A DNA stretch of 5,172 bases from Bacillota bacterium (lineage in GTDB: Bacteria; Bacillota; Clostridia; Acetivibrionales; Acetivibrionaceae). The stretch is from NCBI GenBank assembly GCA_023398495.1, contig JAEWSG010000108.1, forward strand, positions 1 to 5,172, given 5' to 3'. Positions within the stretch are counted from its first letter, which is position 1; each line of letters starts with the position of its first letter. The translations under genes were made by a program, and so were the position numbers. The notes below the pieces were generated by a model, which was given only the letters and a program-made list of their open reading frames with translations, was not told where the DNA came from and searched no databases. This document shows, piece after piece, positions 5,166 through 5,172 of the stretch.

Positions 5166-5172
5166 AGAAGTC

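Noticed and set aside
5162..5172. ATGAAGAAG at the window end as the start of a new gene
   Set aside because: No ribosome binding site precedes it, and the same bases are read through by the -1 frame of cas3; too little sequence to call.

Overview
This is an AT-rich window of a Firmicutes genome, most likely a Clostridia member of the Ruminiclostridium/Acetivibrio (C. thermocellum-like) group. The evidence is low-GC coding, strong Shine-Dalgarno sites and a 37-nt CRISPR repeat whose 3' half (ACTTCCATTAAAACAAGG then ATTGAAAC) resembles repeats known from that group. It is one type I-B CRISPR-Cas locus: the 3' part of an array, a repeat-littered intergenic region, then the first four genes of an effector operon.

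Layout. Positions 1-632 hold nine repeats (the first lacks one base at the window edge) and eight spacers. A ninth spacer (633-668) leads to a badly degenerated repeat (669-705). The ATTGAAAC end of the repeat, which becomes the crRNA 5' handle in I-B systems, indicates left-to-right transcription, so the leader lies left of the window. Positions 706-1028 contain no convincing gene. They hold inverted repeat-derived fragments on the minus strand (828-852 and 873-893), a plausible minus-strand promoter just before them (903-931), and a plausible plus-strand promoter for the cas operon (954-982). From 1029 the operon runs cas8b (large subunit), cas7 (backbone), cas5 (handle-binding subunit) and the HD-nuclease part of cas3, tightly spaced and all on the plus strand.

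How they work together. Cas8b, several Cas7 copies, Cas5 and probably a small Cas11b subunit translated from inside cas8b would form the I-B Cascade on crRNAs from the array, and Cas3 would degrade the target. No cas6 is visible, and no cas4, cas1 or cas2; they must be outside the window or missing.

Most interesting points. (1) The minus-strand pseudo-repeats look like a CreR/CreA-type mini-CRISPR RNA: a promoter, a pseudo-repeat ending TTGAAAC, and a pseudo-spacer whose first bases partly match the putative cas8b promoter. (2) The cas3 frame closes after 220 codons, before the usual end of the HD domain and before any helicase, at a T TTT TTA heptamer; the -1 frame stays open to the window end and reads more like Cas3. 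Both are inferences from sequence alone.
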